A stretch of 64,000 bases of DNA from Phycomyces nitens (GCA_022702545.1 JAHRBC010000002.1:6510001-6574000), one strand, 5' to 3'; positions 47,466 to 60,586 are shown, counted from the first letter of the stretch. Notes: generated by a model not told the origin, from the letters alone. Numbers and translations are program-made.

Positions 47466-47860
47466 AGCCATATTTTATCGTTATATTATATATAATCATT
47501 ACAATAATACAATACCCTCCCTTTCCTCACACCCTCTCACATCCTCACCGTTTGTTTGTTTTTTCTATATCCTTTTGTAATAAAGCAATAGACTTTCTTC
47601 ATGTAAAATTTTTGGATATTGAATTGATATTTGTGTTTGATGCCAAGTCATTTGTTTGTGAATAATAAACAAGCAAATAATGTAAAGAGATATTAAGAAT
47701 ATAAAGATGTACAAGAATAAAATATAAGAAAAAAAAACACATTTAAAGCAAGTAAAGAAGAAGAAGAAGAAGAAGAAGGGAAAAATAAGAAAAAAGAAAA
47801 AGAAAACAGCCTTTTCTTTTCTTTTCTTTTTTTGTGTGAGGTCTATGTAAATTAAAGAGA
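47466..47860. other. Convergent 3' intergenic region with (GAA)n
   Basis: Between the convergent lipase and phosphatase genes. It contains AATAAA at 47579 for the lipase and a (GAA)n run at 47757-47778. Confidence 0.5.
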
Positions 47861-49387
47861 CTAGGATTGTGCAATCAAGTCTCCCATCATGTCACGTAAA
47901 TAGCCCTTGTAGATTGCTAGTGCACTTGGGGGATCTCGAGTGTACATTCGTCCCTGGCGATCTGCTTCGGCCTGCTTGACCTGCCAGATGTCCAGCTGTC
48001 TAAAGAATTCGGTATGAATGTGTCCAAGCACCTTTTTGACCACCGTGTCCAGGGAAACCGACCAGCACTCTGACCCAATGTGCTTCTTGACCATGATGAT
48101 ATTCTCGCGTTGTTCGGCTGGCCACATGCGTTCTTCGTCGTCAATTGTGATTGGGAGTGTGAATCCTGATCCAAGCGACCGATCCTTGAGTTCACAAAAT
48201 GCATAGAGGGCCAAGAGGTTCTTTGGAGGCCGGCTTTGTTCGGGAGAGCGTTGGATATAATCGTATTCACTTCTGGCAGAGTAGAGGATGCCATGCACAC
48301 ATCGACGCTGGGGGTCAATGACACTCACGACGTTTTCTACGTATTGCTGATCACTGGTGCCAAAAAAAAACACACACACACACAAAGTAATGAGATTTAT
48401 GGCCAAGAAAATCATTTAGTATATTTTACCCTAATGAACAGATTGAGATTTCAAAGAGGGTGCTTGCCCACTCGAGAAACTCTTTTACTCGTTCGGTCAG
48501 AACAATCTTTCGGCCGTCGCTCATCAATGAGACACGGTCGCCATCTACAGACAAGGGATCAATTTTTGGTTGCCAAGGCTATTAAGCTTACTTACACAAA
48601 TGAAGGTCACGTTCAGGAACATGCCTTCGGTCACCCTCACCCACCAGACGGACCAATGTGTCATCCAGGTCGAGTACAAGTGGCAGCTTGCGTTGCTGTA
48701 AAAGCTCTCTTGTCGATTCCCTGACGATCCGAATGATATCATCTGGCTTGCAAAGATAGCCAAACAACCACCTAGCAATACTATATATTAAATCTATGCC
48801 CATATACCCCTTTCTTGAACTACCTCTTGTCTCCAGATGCCTTTAGATGAAGCTCCCATAGCTCGCCTTCTTCTGTACGCAGATTGATATAGGCACTCTT
48901 TCTTAGGCCATGCATGTCCTTGAACCAGGGATGATCTGGGTATGGAAAGACAAAGGTGTGCTGGATCCCGTTCTTTGACATTTGGACAAATAAACCACGT
49001 GAATATGAGCCTTGGATCTCATAATTCTCTTCGAGTAACAACCTTGGTTCATTATCTCGATCACAGACGTCTTGGGTAATCAGCTGCACACCACTTGGCG
49101 GTTCATTTGGTTTCTGGCCGAGAACCTTTGCAAAAGACAGCTTGGGCTTCCAGAGCCCAGGATCGACTTTAACTTGGGGACCAAGTCGAAGTTGGTTGCT
49201 GATTGGATCTAGGTTGAGTTGACGGTTTTTTTTTGGTTGGGTCGATTGATAATGATGATGATGATAATGGATAAGGGCTCTATATGGCTTGGCTGGACTT
49301 ACATGTTGGTATTGGACTTGGTGTGGGAGGTATGATGGGTGCTCGCTTTCGGTCCTTTGCTGCGAGGAAATGCAGCGTAGCACTCAT
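47861..49387 (-). CDS. FCP1-homology HAD-type phosphatase, 417 aa
   Basis: Five exons: 49387-49303, 49208-48824, 48771-48596, 48544-48430 and 48353-47861. The catalytic motif L-V-L-D-L-D-D-T-L-V lies at residues ~188-197, giving the D-x-D-x-T nucleophile/acid pair D191/D193. A second HAD region follows, with E-R-V-K-E-F-L-E-W-A and F-E-I-S-I-C-S. In FCP1/SCP phosphatases the corresponding segment is (Y/F)-x-(V/I)-x-(V/I)-(F/Y)-(T/S). A third region contains S-L-D-T-V-V-K-K near residue 350. FCP1-type enzymes dephosphorylate Ser in the RNA polymerase II CTD and other proteins. No BRCT domain is seen, so it is not canonical Fcp1. The ~155-residue N-terminal domain is unrecognised. The substrate is open. 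Confidence 0.82.
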
Positions 49388-50107
49388 GTTGAGGATTGTC
49401 TAGGGAACCACCAGCAGATATTTTTTGCATGTATTTTTTTTTATATTTTATATTTTTTTGGATTTATTAGATAAATTGTAAAGGGTGTCTGTGCATTTGC
49501 GTCTGTGCATTTGCGTCTATGCATTTTGTGTCTTGCTTTCATCGCAATTGGAAATTCCATAAAGGTCTTACCCTTTTGTCTTCATTTATGGCCGGCATAG
49601 GCATCTCAGCCGGACGGGGGCCGTCATTCAACATGCTGGCCAGATTCATCCTGGTGGAATCAAGTCTAGAGGATATAAAGCAACAAATAAGAAAATATAT
49701 AAAAAAAAATAAAGAACCAGCCCTCCATTTTTATACGTGTTGGATGCGTGACTCGATAATCCGAGGGTGTTCGGATTGGGAAATAAGGAGACAAAATGGT
49801 GTATCTTTCAAGCCCAAAAACGAAAAAGACTACTGTGCCTTGTCCTAAAGGCCAGTGGATCAGAATCACGTATGGACCTCTTTATCACACTAAATCTAGT
49901 AAGATCGCGTTGCTAGTGAGCCATATCCTTCTGTCTTATCCATATGTCTGCAAAAAACAAAAAAAAGTGTAACAAGAGGACTCAAGTCAAAAAAAGAAGA
50001 TTAAATCTCCCTCACAAATACAAAACAAGGTCCCCAGATCCATTGGCTCAAGGATAATACATATTCTGGCTTTCATTTCTCGTGTATCTCTTTATCCTTG
50101 TTCCCAA
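49388..50107. promoter_or_regulatory. Divergent intergenic region (phosphatase / aldehyde dehydrogenase)
   Basis: 720 bp separate the two start codons and must hold both promoters. It contains a direct repeat (tctgtgcatttgcg at ~49487 and ~49502). The 109-codon frame at 49519-49848 has no recognisable domain and is not called. Confidence 0.45.
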
Positions 50108-52353
50108 ATGGAATCTCACAATCCCATGTCCCTGGGAAAGATCCTCACCTTTGGTGTAGGTGCTGTCATTAGCTGGCTGCTCATCAACTGGTTCACTGCT
50201 CCCAAAGGAAAAAAGTTTACTGTCAGACCACCTGCCCGTAAATATCTATATTAAACAATTATGAGTAACCATTATTCTCATCTCGCAATTCAAAAAAAAA
50301 AACAATATATATATATATGCATATCCATCTTTCTTTATTTCCAAAGCTACTTCGTCTCAGTGGAAAGGAACCGTTCTAGAGAACCCTGGTATCAGGGTGA
50401 GTTGCTAGGCTTTGTGTTGTATTCAAGATATTCGTTTTTTTAATTCTTACAATACTTTAAGAATCTCTCGGACCCCTCGACTATTGTTTGCTACGACCCA
50501 GCAACCGGACAACATATTGAAAACATCCCTAACCCTACCCCTCAAGACGTAAAGAACATTTATGAAAAGGCAAAGGCTGCTCAGGTCAAGTGGTCCAAGA
50601 CTACATTTGATGAACGCAAGGCTGTCCTGACCAGTATCCTTGATTTCGTGATTGCCAACCAAGAATCCATCTGTCGCGCCAGTTGCAGAGACACCGGAAA
50701 GACCAGTAAGTTTGCTTTTAACATCAAAAACCAAAAACCAAAAACTAATCGACCAAATTATTCTAGTGATCGATGCTTCTCTAGGAGAAGTCATTACTAC
50801 CTGTGCCAAACTTAGATGGACAATCGACCATGGAGAAGAGGCTTTGGCCGAGGATCATCGTAGCCCTGGTTTGATGATGTTTTACAAGACTGCCAAGGTT
50901 GTTTACCAGCCTATGGGTGTTGTTGCTGCCTTGGTTAGCTGGAACTATCCGTAAGATTTAGCTAGTATTAAACCGGATCATCCAACTAGTCTTGGATACT
51001 TAAACATATATACATATATATACACCTATAGCTTCCACAATGCGTTTGGTCCCGTCATCTCTGCTCTCATGTCTGGCAATGCCATTATTGTAAAGTGCTC
51101 TGAATATGTCGCCTGGTCTTCTGCCTATTATGAACGTATCATCCACGCCTGTCTCGAGGCCCATGGATACGATACTGATCTTGTCAAATTTGTGTCTGGA
51201 TTTGCTGATGTTGGTGAAGCTGTGGTCAACTCGGGTGTCAACCACGTCACTTTTATTGGATCCCCTGGTGTTGGCAAGATTGTCCAGCGCAATGCTTCTA
51301 ATATCCTGGTTCCCTGTTTGCTTGAGCTGGGTGGAAAGGACTGTGCGATTCTTTTAAAGGATGCTGGTTTTGGCCAACCCATGTCTGTTCTGATGCGCAG
51401 TGTCTTTCAAAACTGTGGACAAAACTGTGTCGGTATTGAACGTGTCATTGTTGCCCAGGAAATCTATGACAAGGTTGTGGATGAAATGAACTCAAGAATC
51501 GGAAAACTTCGCCAGGGATCTGTCTTGGCTGATGGTGATGATGTTGACTGTGGTGCCATGACAATGGGTAACCAGGTAAGAAAACCCGAGACCCTCTAAT
51601 AAAACTGGCTAATAATAATAATAATACTAATGCGTGATGTGATTAGTTTGAAAAGTTGGAAGGTCTTGTTCAGGAAGCTGTCTCCAAGGGTGCCCGTTTG
51701 TTGCGTGGTGGAAAGCGATTCCACCATCCTATCCACAAGACTGGCCAATACTTTGAACCTACTCTTTTGGTTGACGTGACCCCTGATATGGCTATTGCCA
51801 ATGACGAAACCTTTGCTCCCATCATGGTCATCATGAAGCACACTGGTCCTGAAGATGCTGTCCGTATTGCTAACCTCTGTCCCTATGGTCTCGGATCCTC
51901 TGTGTTCTCGGCCGACAAGGACCTGGCCGAAAAGATCTGTCTCAAGCTCAGGGTCGGAATGTCCAACGTTAATGATTTTGGTGTCAATTATCTCTGCCAG
52001 AGTCTTCCCTTTGGTGGTGTTGGAATTTCTGGCTATGGTCGCTTTGTAAGTACTGAAATGCAAATGTAAAGAAGAGGGGTTTACTGACTGTGTTTGTGTG
52101 TGTGTGTGGTTTCTAGGCTGGTGCTGAAGGTCTTCGTGGTTTGTGCGTACCAAAGGCCATCACGGTTGATCGCTTTCCTCTTATCAAGACTCCCATTCCT
52201 CCAATCTTGGACTATCCTATCAATAGTGCCTCTATTGGATACAGCTTTATCCAGAGTGTGGTTGGCATGATCTATGCCACCGGTATTATCGAAAGGGTCA
52301 ATTTTGTTATTTGTATTATCAAGGCTTTCCTTTGGAAAAAGCCTGTGGCATAA
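50108..52353 (+). CDS. Membrane-anchored aldehyde dehydrogenase (Msc7-like), 595 aa
   Basis: Seven exons: 50108-50237, 50347-50396, 50462-50705, 50767-50950, 51032-51575, 51647-52045 and 52117-52353, all GT-AG. An N-terminal hydrophobic helix (I-L-T-F-G-V-G-A-V-I-S-W-L-L, ~12-25) is followed by the ALDH fold. S-W-N-Y-P-F-H-N (~200) is the NAD-binding start. F-I-G-S-P-G-V-G-K corresponds to the G-x-x-x-x-G turn. L-E-L-G-G-K-D carries the general-base Glu, and N-C-G-Q-N-C-V-G carries the catalytic Cys (~335). The C-terminus has further hydrophobic segments and ends K-K-P-V-A. The layout matches yeast Msc7 and relatives, NAD(P)-dependent aldehyde oxidation at ER membranes by inference. All catalytic residues are present. 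Confidence 0.92.
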
Positions 52354-52681
52354 GTGGCTGCTTTACGGCCATTTTTTAAACGTAAAAATTAATTAATAGT
52401 AAAAAATGGATCCAATTTGAACACGTAAAACTTACTCTCCCTCTCTCTTTCTCTTTCTTTCTTTTTCTAATTCCCCCCACTTTTACAATACTACATTGGA
52501 AGATATCTAACGAATAATAATAAAAATTATAAATATATATTTATGTGTGTATTTTGGATGATGGAAACCATCATTTGATATTCTGTATAAAACTAAGCTA
52601 CATTGATAAAAATAATGATAAAATAAAATAAAAACTAACTAACTAACTAATAATTTGTGGAGCATCCTGACACTCTGTTGT
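52354..52681. other. Convergent 3' intergenic region
   Basis: Pyrimidine-rich and AT-rich sequence between the ALDH and GYF genes. It has a (CTTT)-like tract near 52440 and AACT repeats near 52632. No gene. Confidence 0.45.
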
Positions 52682-54517
52682 CTACTGCTGCTGCTTCTTC
52701 TTGCCCTTCTTGGTAATGACGACCTGGAAAGAATCATCATCGGCACTTTCAAAGGCGGCAGAAGGAGCAACCGCAGTAAGGTTTCCAGCCATGTCTGCCT
52801 TTCTACGCTTCATAAACTCTTCAGAGAAACGACGGCCGTCCATAGAAGTGGAATTGGCATAGATCATGTCTTGGATAATCTCTGCAGAGCTCTTGTCGAG
52901 AGGGAAAGAGAGCAACATTTGCATGATTTCATCGCCTATTACACAAAATGTTAACACTCGCTTGGATCCCTTATGCATATATATATGTATATTTACCATT
53001 CACACCAGAGTTCAAGCCACGCAAGGCCTGTCTGCACCAACGAGTAAATTCCTCACTGGGCTGTCTGGGTTCAGGCTCATGAGCAGATTTGCGGACAACG
53101 GAAGTTCTGACAGGGGCGGCGGGAGCAGGGGTGGGAGCGGCCTTGACACCAACTGTCTCCCATCCACCGGCAGTTGTAGGGCGAATGGCAGATACGGCAG
53201 GTGCGGGTGTGGCAGCAGGAGCGACCTTTGGAACAGCACGGCTGTTGGTCACAGTGGTCCATGCACCTCCACTCATGGCAGTCTAGAAATCAATAGTTAA
53301 TTTAGTCCATCTAAACAGATCACCACCACCACCACCACCACCACCAAATGCCACTTGTATAATCTACTTTACCTTTGGAGAAGCACTGCTGGCAACACCT
53401 GCATATCCCTTGCCAGTCATTCCACTGAGGCTTGCAGACAAGAGCAAGTTGGAATTAGAAGCAGCAAAGTTGGCAGCCTGCTGGGCCTTTGCTTTCTTCT
53501 TTAATGCAGCCTCTTCTTCCTGCTGGATCTCACGCAATGTCTTTTTGGGGGCAGCAGTTGTACCCCAGGCAGGCGACATGGTTCCAGTAGGAGTGCTTGC
53601 TCCCGAGGCAGATGCGCCATTCTTGCTGGACACCATGCCCCATGAAATAGAATCGTCACCACCATAGCCAGACTGGAAGTAAGCAGCGGCCTGCTTTTCG
53701 GCAGCTTCCTTTCTCAGCTCAGCCTCCTTTGCTTCCAGTTCCTGGATCTCTCTGAGCGAGGGACCCTTGGCAGGTCCGTCACGGCCCCAAGGAGCACTAG
53801 CCCATCCATTGGTCTTTGTCTGACCACCAGCACCACCTACATCATCATTGTGTGCAGACTTGGCTTGCTGCTTGATCTCTTCCTGTTTTCTCATCTCCTC
53901 GGCCTGGATTTCTCTCAAGGACACTGGCTTCACTGCAGGTGCACTATAGCTAGATTCGCTAGACTGGCTAGACTGCTTCTTGGGAGCCACATCGCGCTTC
54001 TGGTCCTGGACTTGCTGGCTCTTTTGCTTTTGTTCCTGTTTTTGTTCTTGGATCTTTTCCAAGTGTGCCAATTCCTGCTGTTCGTGCTGTTTGGCTCTTT
54101 GTTGGTTCTTCATCTGCTCGGCCTCGGCTTCCTTGATCTGGAAATCAGCCATGGCCTTTGAAATCTCATCTTCTCGTCTCTTGTCCTCGGTGGATCTGGA
54201 AATCTCGGGGTCCTGGCCAAGGGTCTGGCTCTTTACTTGAGGTGAAAGGGGGGTGCGAGGGGACTGCTGTCCAGGAGCCTTTGCACTGAGCTCATCTGAA
54301 ATCTTGCTGGGAATGGCAGGGGCAACAATAGATCCCCAAGGGCTAGAAGGAGCATCGCCACCCAGAGGAGTTCCAGGGGCAGATCCCCAATTGGCAGCAG
54401 CTGAGCGAATAACAGGCGATCCTTTTCCAAGATCCAATCCGGGTTTCTTGAACAAAGCAGGCTGCAATGGGTTCTGAAGGTCAGGCTGCTGAACTCCTTG
54501 CTGTTGATGTTGCTGCT

Positions 54518-54548
<31 letters not shown>

Positions 54549-57000
54549 TTGTTGTTGTTGTTGCTGCTGAAGTTGCTGCTGAAGTTGCTGTTGCTGATGG
54601 TGGTGATGCTGCTGCTGTTGCTGCTGCATGATCTGGAGCTGGAGTTGCTGCTGGTATTGGAGGTGCTGCTGCTGTTTCTGTTGCAACATCTGGAGATATT
54701 GTTGATGTTGGTCTATCTGGCCGTTCATTGTTCGCTGGTAGTCAAACAGTCCTCCTGTGGCTGGTGAGTTCATGCCTGATCCAAACAGAGGATTCATTGT
54801 GGGCTGCTGTTGGCGCTGCAACAATGGAGGCACACCGAGTGGACTGGCTGCCCCAAAAAGATCGTTTTGGCTAGAGTTGTTTAGCCATGATGGAGTTCTA
54901 GGCACATCTCCCCAAGGCGTAGATGATTCGCGCGATCCGAGGAGAGAAGATCCAAAGCCATTGAAGGAGCCCTGGAGAACAGAGGGTGACTGAGGTGTCC
55001 CGGGATTGGACCCCATTGGCTGGTTGAGGAAATTGCCCACACCACCAAAAGGATGATACTTGTTTGGTGTGCCAGAATTAAGGCCACCCGAAAGATCAGT
55101 GGCTGGCGATCCGGTTCCAAACAAAACACTGCCGCCGCCGCCATTGCCAGCCGGTTCAAGTCCATTCGAACCAAACAGCGGGTTGGCTGAGGACGGTCCA
55201 CGACTAAAGGGATCCCCGAGTCCTCGTGCCTGGGACGAAAGCGAAAGGTTGAGCCCGGCACGGACATTTGCAGGCGAGTCCACAGATGGTCCAGGGAATT
55301 GGGTAAGGAAGGGCTGGTCCTCACTGCCGACCTTGCGAGTAAGCACCACAAGCGGCTCAAACAGCGATTCGTCTTCCCGCTTGACGAGCAGCGAAGGCGA
55401 AAAGAAACCTGCCTTGTACCACTCTTGCATTTCCGTGGCTTCAAAAGGACCTTGGACATTTCCAGCAGGATCACGATAGAACCACTTGTACTGGTCAGCC
55501 GGCTTGCGACCAGGGTTTCCAGCTGGTGTTCCAGGCAATCCGTTCCCAAAGAGACCACCAGGCGAGTCGCTGCTGGTGAGATCAGACCCAAAAGCAGATC
55601 CTCCCAAAGTATGGGGTCGGGCAAAGCTGGAGCCGTGGTCAGAGAGAACGGAATCAAAGGGACTTGAGGGTAAGTAGTCCCGAAGACCATCATCTGTCTG
55701 GTGGCGGAAACCTCCAGCAGCCCTTGGGTCCTTGCGTACTTCCGAGACACTCTCGGCCTGCCAGTCCTTTTCCAAGGTCTCGCCACCCCCACTTCCACCA
55801 CCTACACCTACACCACTTGCACCACTTGCACCCAAACGGAACACACCATTGCTGTCGAATGATCCGAGAGCATCCTTACTGGCCCCGCCCCAAGACATAT
55901 CCTCCTGCCCATCATCGGTGACCTTTGACAAGGATCCAAAAGAGTCGTCAAGGTTCTGGTCGGATGACTGGGAGAATTCGCGCCGTCTGGGTGAGTCTAC
56001 TAGAGCCAAGGAGGAGGAGGGTCAAAGGTCAAAGGTCAAAGACAAGTGAAATCGACGATAATTTTTGTGCCATTTCTTACCTCCATCGGTTCGCTGCTGC
56101 TTTCCGTACTGGTCCCGGTCTCGCTGGAAATAATCCCCTACACGTCCTGTTTTAATAAAATAAAGAAACATGCCATAAATATTTGATTCATTGTCACGGA
56201 GAATTCTCTCGAAATGTTCATCAGGACACCCTTACCCTTTGTACGCGCCAGGTTGATTCTGCCGGGAGTAATGGGTGCATTCTCGACAGCAGGACTGTGC
56301 ATTGGACTGGCGTACGTGTCGCGATGATTTCGCTGCGAGTTATTTGCACGATCTGTACGTTCGTTCTTTTCGCCAATAATGATACGACGTGACATGTCAG
56401 AATGTACTGGACCAGAAAGAAGCTATGGCCCATGTTAATAATAAACCTCAGCCACGATTGGCCTGCTCAACAAGGTTTTACCTTTCTTTCGTTCTCGGAC
56501 AAATCTACAAATGAAAGAGGGCCCTGGCATTCTTCTACGGCCACATACTCGTGTTTTTCGAAATCAAGAGGAAGGTCGGTTGGCTTGTATAAGCTCAACA
56601 TGAACTCTTTGGAGTACTTGAAGGGATTGAGGTCCATGACTTCTTCCAGAGGGTTCGAGAGGCCCGATAAGGTTCCGAATGGCATGTTGTTTTCCAGACC
56701 CATGCTATCTGACACCTGGGAATGACTAGCCAAGGAGAACGAGTTGATATTGTTGCTCGAATTGGTGCGAGGCAACGTGGTCGAGGCATTGGGTGACATT
56801 GAGCGCATGGATTGCGAATCAAGGTTATTGGGTCTCTTTGGGAAGCTTCCGCGCATCCTTGTGACAAGAAGGAAAAAAAGATGATGAGGTTTGGGATGGC
56901 AATTGAGATTTATTGTACAATTATTATTAATATTAATAATACCAATAGTAATAGTAATAATATCCTACCATTCAGGACCAAAGTTCATGTTTGTTGTCAT
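52682..57000 (-). CDS. GYF-domain protein (Smy2/Syh1/GIGYF type), 1275 aa
   Basis: Seven exons: 57000-56969, 56857-56482, 56422-56236, 56146-56081, 55999-53373, 53282-52997 and 52935-52682, each junction in frame. The GYF domain starts near residue 391 (Y-K-W-F-Y-R-D). It continues with G-P-F (404), W414 and G-F-F (418-420), the residues that form the proline-peptide pocket. Then come Gly/Ser-rich linkers with many S-P/T-P sites, a poly-Gln block (~640-750), charged coiled-coil stretches with repeated S-L-R-E-I-Q and L-R-E-I-Q-x-E-E motifs, and a conserved helical C-terminus (I-M-Q-M-L-L-S-F-P...R-F-S-E-E-F). The family binds P-P-G-L/phi motifs in translation repressors and decapping factors. 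Start: the first ATG, supported by splicing. Transcribed divergently from nse4. Confidence 0.9.
54489..54700. repeat. CAG/CAA tract encoding poly-Gln in the GYF protein
   Basis: Imperfect trinucleotide repeat, mostly CTG/TTG on the plus strand, interrupted by His codons. The antisense poly-Leu frame is a shadow. Confidence 0.9.
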
Positions 57001-57301
57001 TGTTAAAATAGTGTTTGTTGGTAAAAGGTGATTCTTGGCAAGAGAAGGAAGAGAAGAACAAGGTGGTCTTTAAGATTCCAGAGTGCGCGTAAACTAACAA
57101 GCTTGAACTATTAAAAAAATTGAGAATTTTTTTGTTTTTTTTATTTTATTTTATTTTATTTTATTTTAGTTTACAAAAAAATACTGTGCGGCTGCAGTGC
57201 AATTAAAATTACTTGTTTTCAATAGCCGTACAAAGACGAACCTTACAAATATGACCAATCAGTAATCCATCGTGCGTGACGTCGCGGACCTTTTTTTTTC
57301 G

Positions 57302-57335
<34 letters not shown>

Positions 57336-57386
57336 GTCGTGTTATGCTCGCCCGATTAGGATAACTGTATCTGTTTTTCTATCCTC
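57001..57386. promoter_or_regulatory. Bidirectional promoter, GYF gene / nse4
   Basis: 386 bp between divergent ATGs. It contains a CCAAT box (57255-57259), a CRE-like TGACGTC (57277-57283) and a 28-30-base T run just upstream of nse4 (~57305-57334). A TTTTA repeat lies near 57140. Confidence 0.5.
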
Positions 57387-57566
57387 ATGGCTGACTACCA
57401 GCAATCCACAAGCCTTGATAAGGAAAGAAGAAAACATGTCCAAGTGAGACCTGTGGAAGACGATCCTTTCAGTGAGGGAGATAGTAATGACGAACAAGAC
57501 GACGACAACGACAACGAAGACGAAGACGAAGACGACGACGAAGAAGACGAAGACGAAGACGAAGAA

Positions 57567-57601
<35 letters not shown>

Positions 57602-58857
57602 AGAAAGAGAGGAGGAGGATCCTGGATATATTGCCTTGGTCGAAACCCTTGAAAAAAAGACTGATAGAGAGAAATATGACCCCAACCAGGATAAAGATCA
57701 ACGGAGGGTTATTAGACAGTCTTATAGAACTCTTATCAAGAAAACCAAAGGTAAAAGTGCTGCCATATTTGCCACAAATAACCAATCTCTTCAATAGACA
57801 ACAGACGGGACTTTATGGAGGATGAGAGTCTTGGGCTATACGAGACCCTTAGCAAGGCAAACGATCTCTATCAAAATGGTACTAGAAAATGCAACAATGG
57901 CGCCAGAATACGTATTGTTTTGCTCATCAATAATAATACATGCATAATCTATAGTCAGAAATACGCAGGAAGCTTCACTAGATTCCAAATTGCTTGTCCT
58001 GTCTGCAGATATTGGCGCACAAAAGGCACGAAATATGCGCCTTGAACAGCAATTGTTCAATTTGGATGAATTTGTATCAAAGCTAAAGACGATTGGTCGC
58101 CCCGAGACATCTGCAATTGACAACCAAGGCGAATTGAATTGGAAGGCTATTGGAATGCACGCAATCCAGTTTGGAAAACGGGCACATTCGATTGACTTTA
58201 TGTGAGTAAAGACTAGGATCCTGTCATGATCATTCTAATCAGATCTGATATTTAGGCTGGGGCCTTTGTCGGTCGAAAAGAAGCAGAGAAAGGCAGCAAG
58301 ACAAGGTAGTGGGATCCGAAAGAAGCATGAAGTAGTGCAACCGACCCAGGTAAAATTTTGAGTGTGGAAATGGTCCTATCTTGGTAGTCTTACACTTCTT
58401 CTTCTATTAGTTAAAAGAGGATGATGTTGCACAAAAGGAGAACGAGACATCAAATAATGTCAACCAGATCTATCGTATATTGGATGAGCAGGGACCATCC
58501 AACTATTTCGAATTCATCGTAAATCCAGATTCATTTTCCCAGTCTGTAGAAAACATGTTTTACGTTTCATTCTTGATCAGAAATGCTGTGGCTGAAATAG
58601 ATGACTCTAGCGGACAGCCCATCTTGAGTAAGTTATTGCAGTCCGCATTACACGTTTTTTTTTTACTCATCTTCCAAACAGGCACACGCGCACCCCCGAC
58701 TGCTGAAGATCTTGCGACAGATCTAAGGAAAAAGCAGATCATTATGAACCTAGACATACCACTGTGGAAAGAAATCATCAATACCTATGGTATTCAGTGC
58801 TCAATCATACCCACGCGTCCAGCACGCCAAGTAATGGAAGCTGGAAAGTGGTATTAA
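57387..58857 (+). CDS. nse4: Nse4, kleisin subunit of the SMC5-6 complex, 392 aa
   Basis: Six exons: 57387-57750, 57798-57878, 57955-58201, 58256-58349, 58411-58627 and 58682-58857. An N-terminal acidic run (~30-75, Asp/Glu) is followed by R-R-V-I-R-Q-S-Y-R-T-L-I (Nse4 N-terminal helix contacting Smc6). L-D-S-K-L-L-V-L-S-A-D-I-G-A-Q-K-A comes next. The C-terminal winged-helix signature is N-Y-F-E-F-I-V-N-P-D-S-F-S-Q-S-V-E-N and F-Y-V-S-F-L-I-R, which binds Smc5. Nse4 closes the SMC5-6 ring in DNA repair and rDNA maintenance. Intron 2 uses a weak donor, GTACTA; a downstream GTATTG donor would add 12 residues. The chosen join best restores the family pattern. Length fits the family (300-400). 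Confidence 0.9.
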
Positions 58858-60586
58858 TATGTATATAAGATGCCCACACCATCATCAATGGCAAGGTACC
58901 AACCTTTTACAACACAAAAGAGTTTGTGTGTGTCTTGAGCAGCTCTCAGGCACAATCCTCGCTACCAGAACCCTAAAATCGCCCATCCTGTTTATAAAAT
59001 TCAAGCTAATTCTACCAGATACTTACATTCAAAGTGTGTGTGTGTGTGCATATCTTGCTAGCATGTCCTCAACTCACTCACCAGGCAGATATATATAAAA
59101 AGGCCAATACCAATACAAACCCCAAGTATATATATATATACATTTATAAAACCACCCTTTACAAACAATAATCAGCTTTACAGCATACTATCCATTCGCA
59201 CACCAAAGAATATCACTGACAATTTTCCGTGATTTCTGTTTTTGATTCGACACCAAAGATGCCAGAACTGTAGGATATTTCTGCAAAACATAGAAAAAAG
59301 ATATTATAAGGATTGAATACTGGTATGGCTACCATGGGTCTTTAGCATAGTATCTATTAATACTTTTGGGTATACTCGGCACATCATATAAAACAGTTTT
59401 GGATCAAGTTCCTTGGTCGCAAAAAGATATACTTGTATTTATCAGGAATACATATTTATTTATTATAATACATGAAAAGAGCCTAATTGCATTGATATTC
59501 AGGTTTTGATGTCCAGTAAAATCTTTGAATAACCTGATAGTTTAACGGTATCTGGACCTGCTGTCTTGAGTCCTAATGGAATTTGGAGCACTTTGATGCT
59601 TTTACTGCTTATTAACTAGATTTCCCTCAAGATCCAAAAATATGTCGGTCAAATATTGTACAAAAAAGGAGAGAGAGAAAATATGTTTAGTGGTGAATTT
59701 AGAATGTATATTGATCTTGTACTGACATATTCCTATCAATACGAATAGGGTCTATTGAAATTATAATACATTTCATGTAATAAAAAATCAAGGAAATCTA
59801 CATTATAAAACATTATCATTTGAGTTTGAATTTGATTTTCTAGGGACCAGATGAAAATTCGGCGTGTCAAGAATCAAAGCTTGGTTGGCTGATTAGCTTG
59901 ATGGTTAATATGAAACATTGTCTCTCTCTCTCTTTTTTTATTGAAAAATCCTATTAAAGAGAATATTTATTTAAGCATAAAGTATAAATGCCATTAATGG
60001 TTATATCGCAAATACACAAGATCAATTGCTCTAAAATAAAATAGTATTGTCTCGTAATTACTATGATTAAAGGAATATTAAACATTTACATATTGTAATT
60101 ACTAGTAATAATGATTAATGTGCTGGCAAGTTTTAATTTTGAAATGAATTGTCCAAAACACTAGATAGCTATTAAACTATTTTTTGGGAAAGTGTTGATC
60201 CAAGCACTAGTTAAGATAGATTTAATCATTATTCTAAAACAAAAAGATATACACTATTCACACTGCTTGTCAATTATTATTATTATTATTTAATTAAAAC
60301 TTTTTTTTTTTCATTTTGGTTTTATCCAGTCTTTCATTGCACTTTATTCTCTATAATTATACTCGATCTGTTTAGAGCAAGCAATTGTAATTTATAAAAA
60401 TATAAAACAACAGAGATTTATCCAAAATAAAAGCGGAAATAATGGATATACGATTTAGGTTTCTGTTTATATAAATGTATCTTGGTTGTCGAGACCAACC
60501 ATGATTTTCTAGACCCAAAATCAAGTATAAAGTCAATTACATTTTTATCTTTTAATCAAGCTCTTTATATATATATATATATCATA
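58858..60586. other. AT-rich intergenic stretch
   Basis: No gene supported. A (GT)n run lies at 59034-59048 and a (TA)n run at 59128-59140. Short open frames are AT-derived. Confidence 0.35.

Noticed and set aside
49519..49848. 109-codon frame between the divergent phosphatase and ALDH genes
   Set aside because: No domain, and it overlaps the probable promoter region.
54498..54767. Poly-Leu frame on the plus strand
   Set aside because: It is antisense to the poly-Gln tract of the GYF gene, whose seven exons splice cleanly on the other strand.
57342..57794. Val/Phe-rich and poly-Ser frames on the minus strand
   Set aside because: They are shadows of the Asp/Glu run of nse4.
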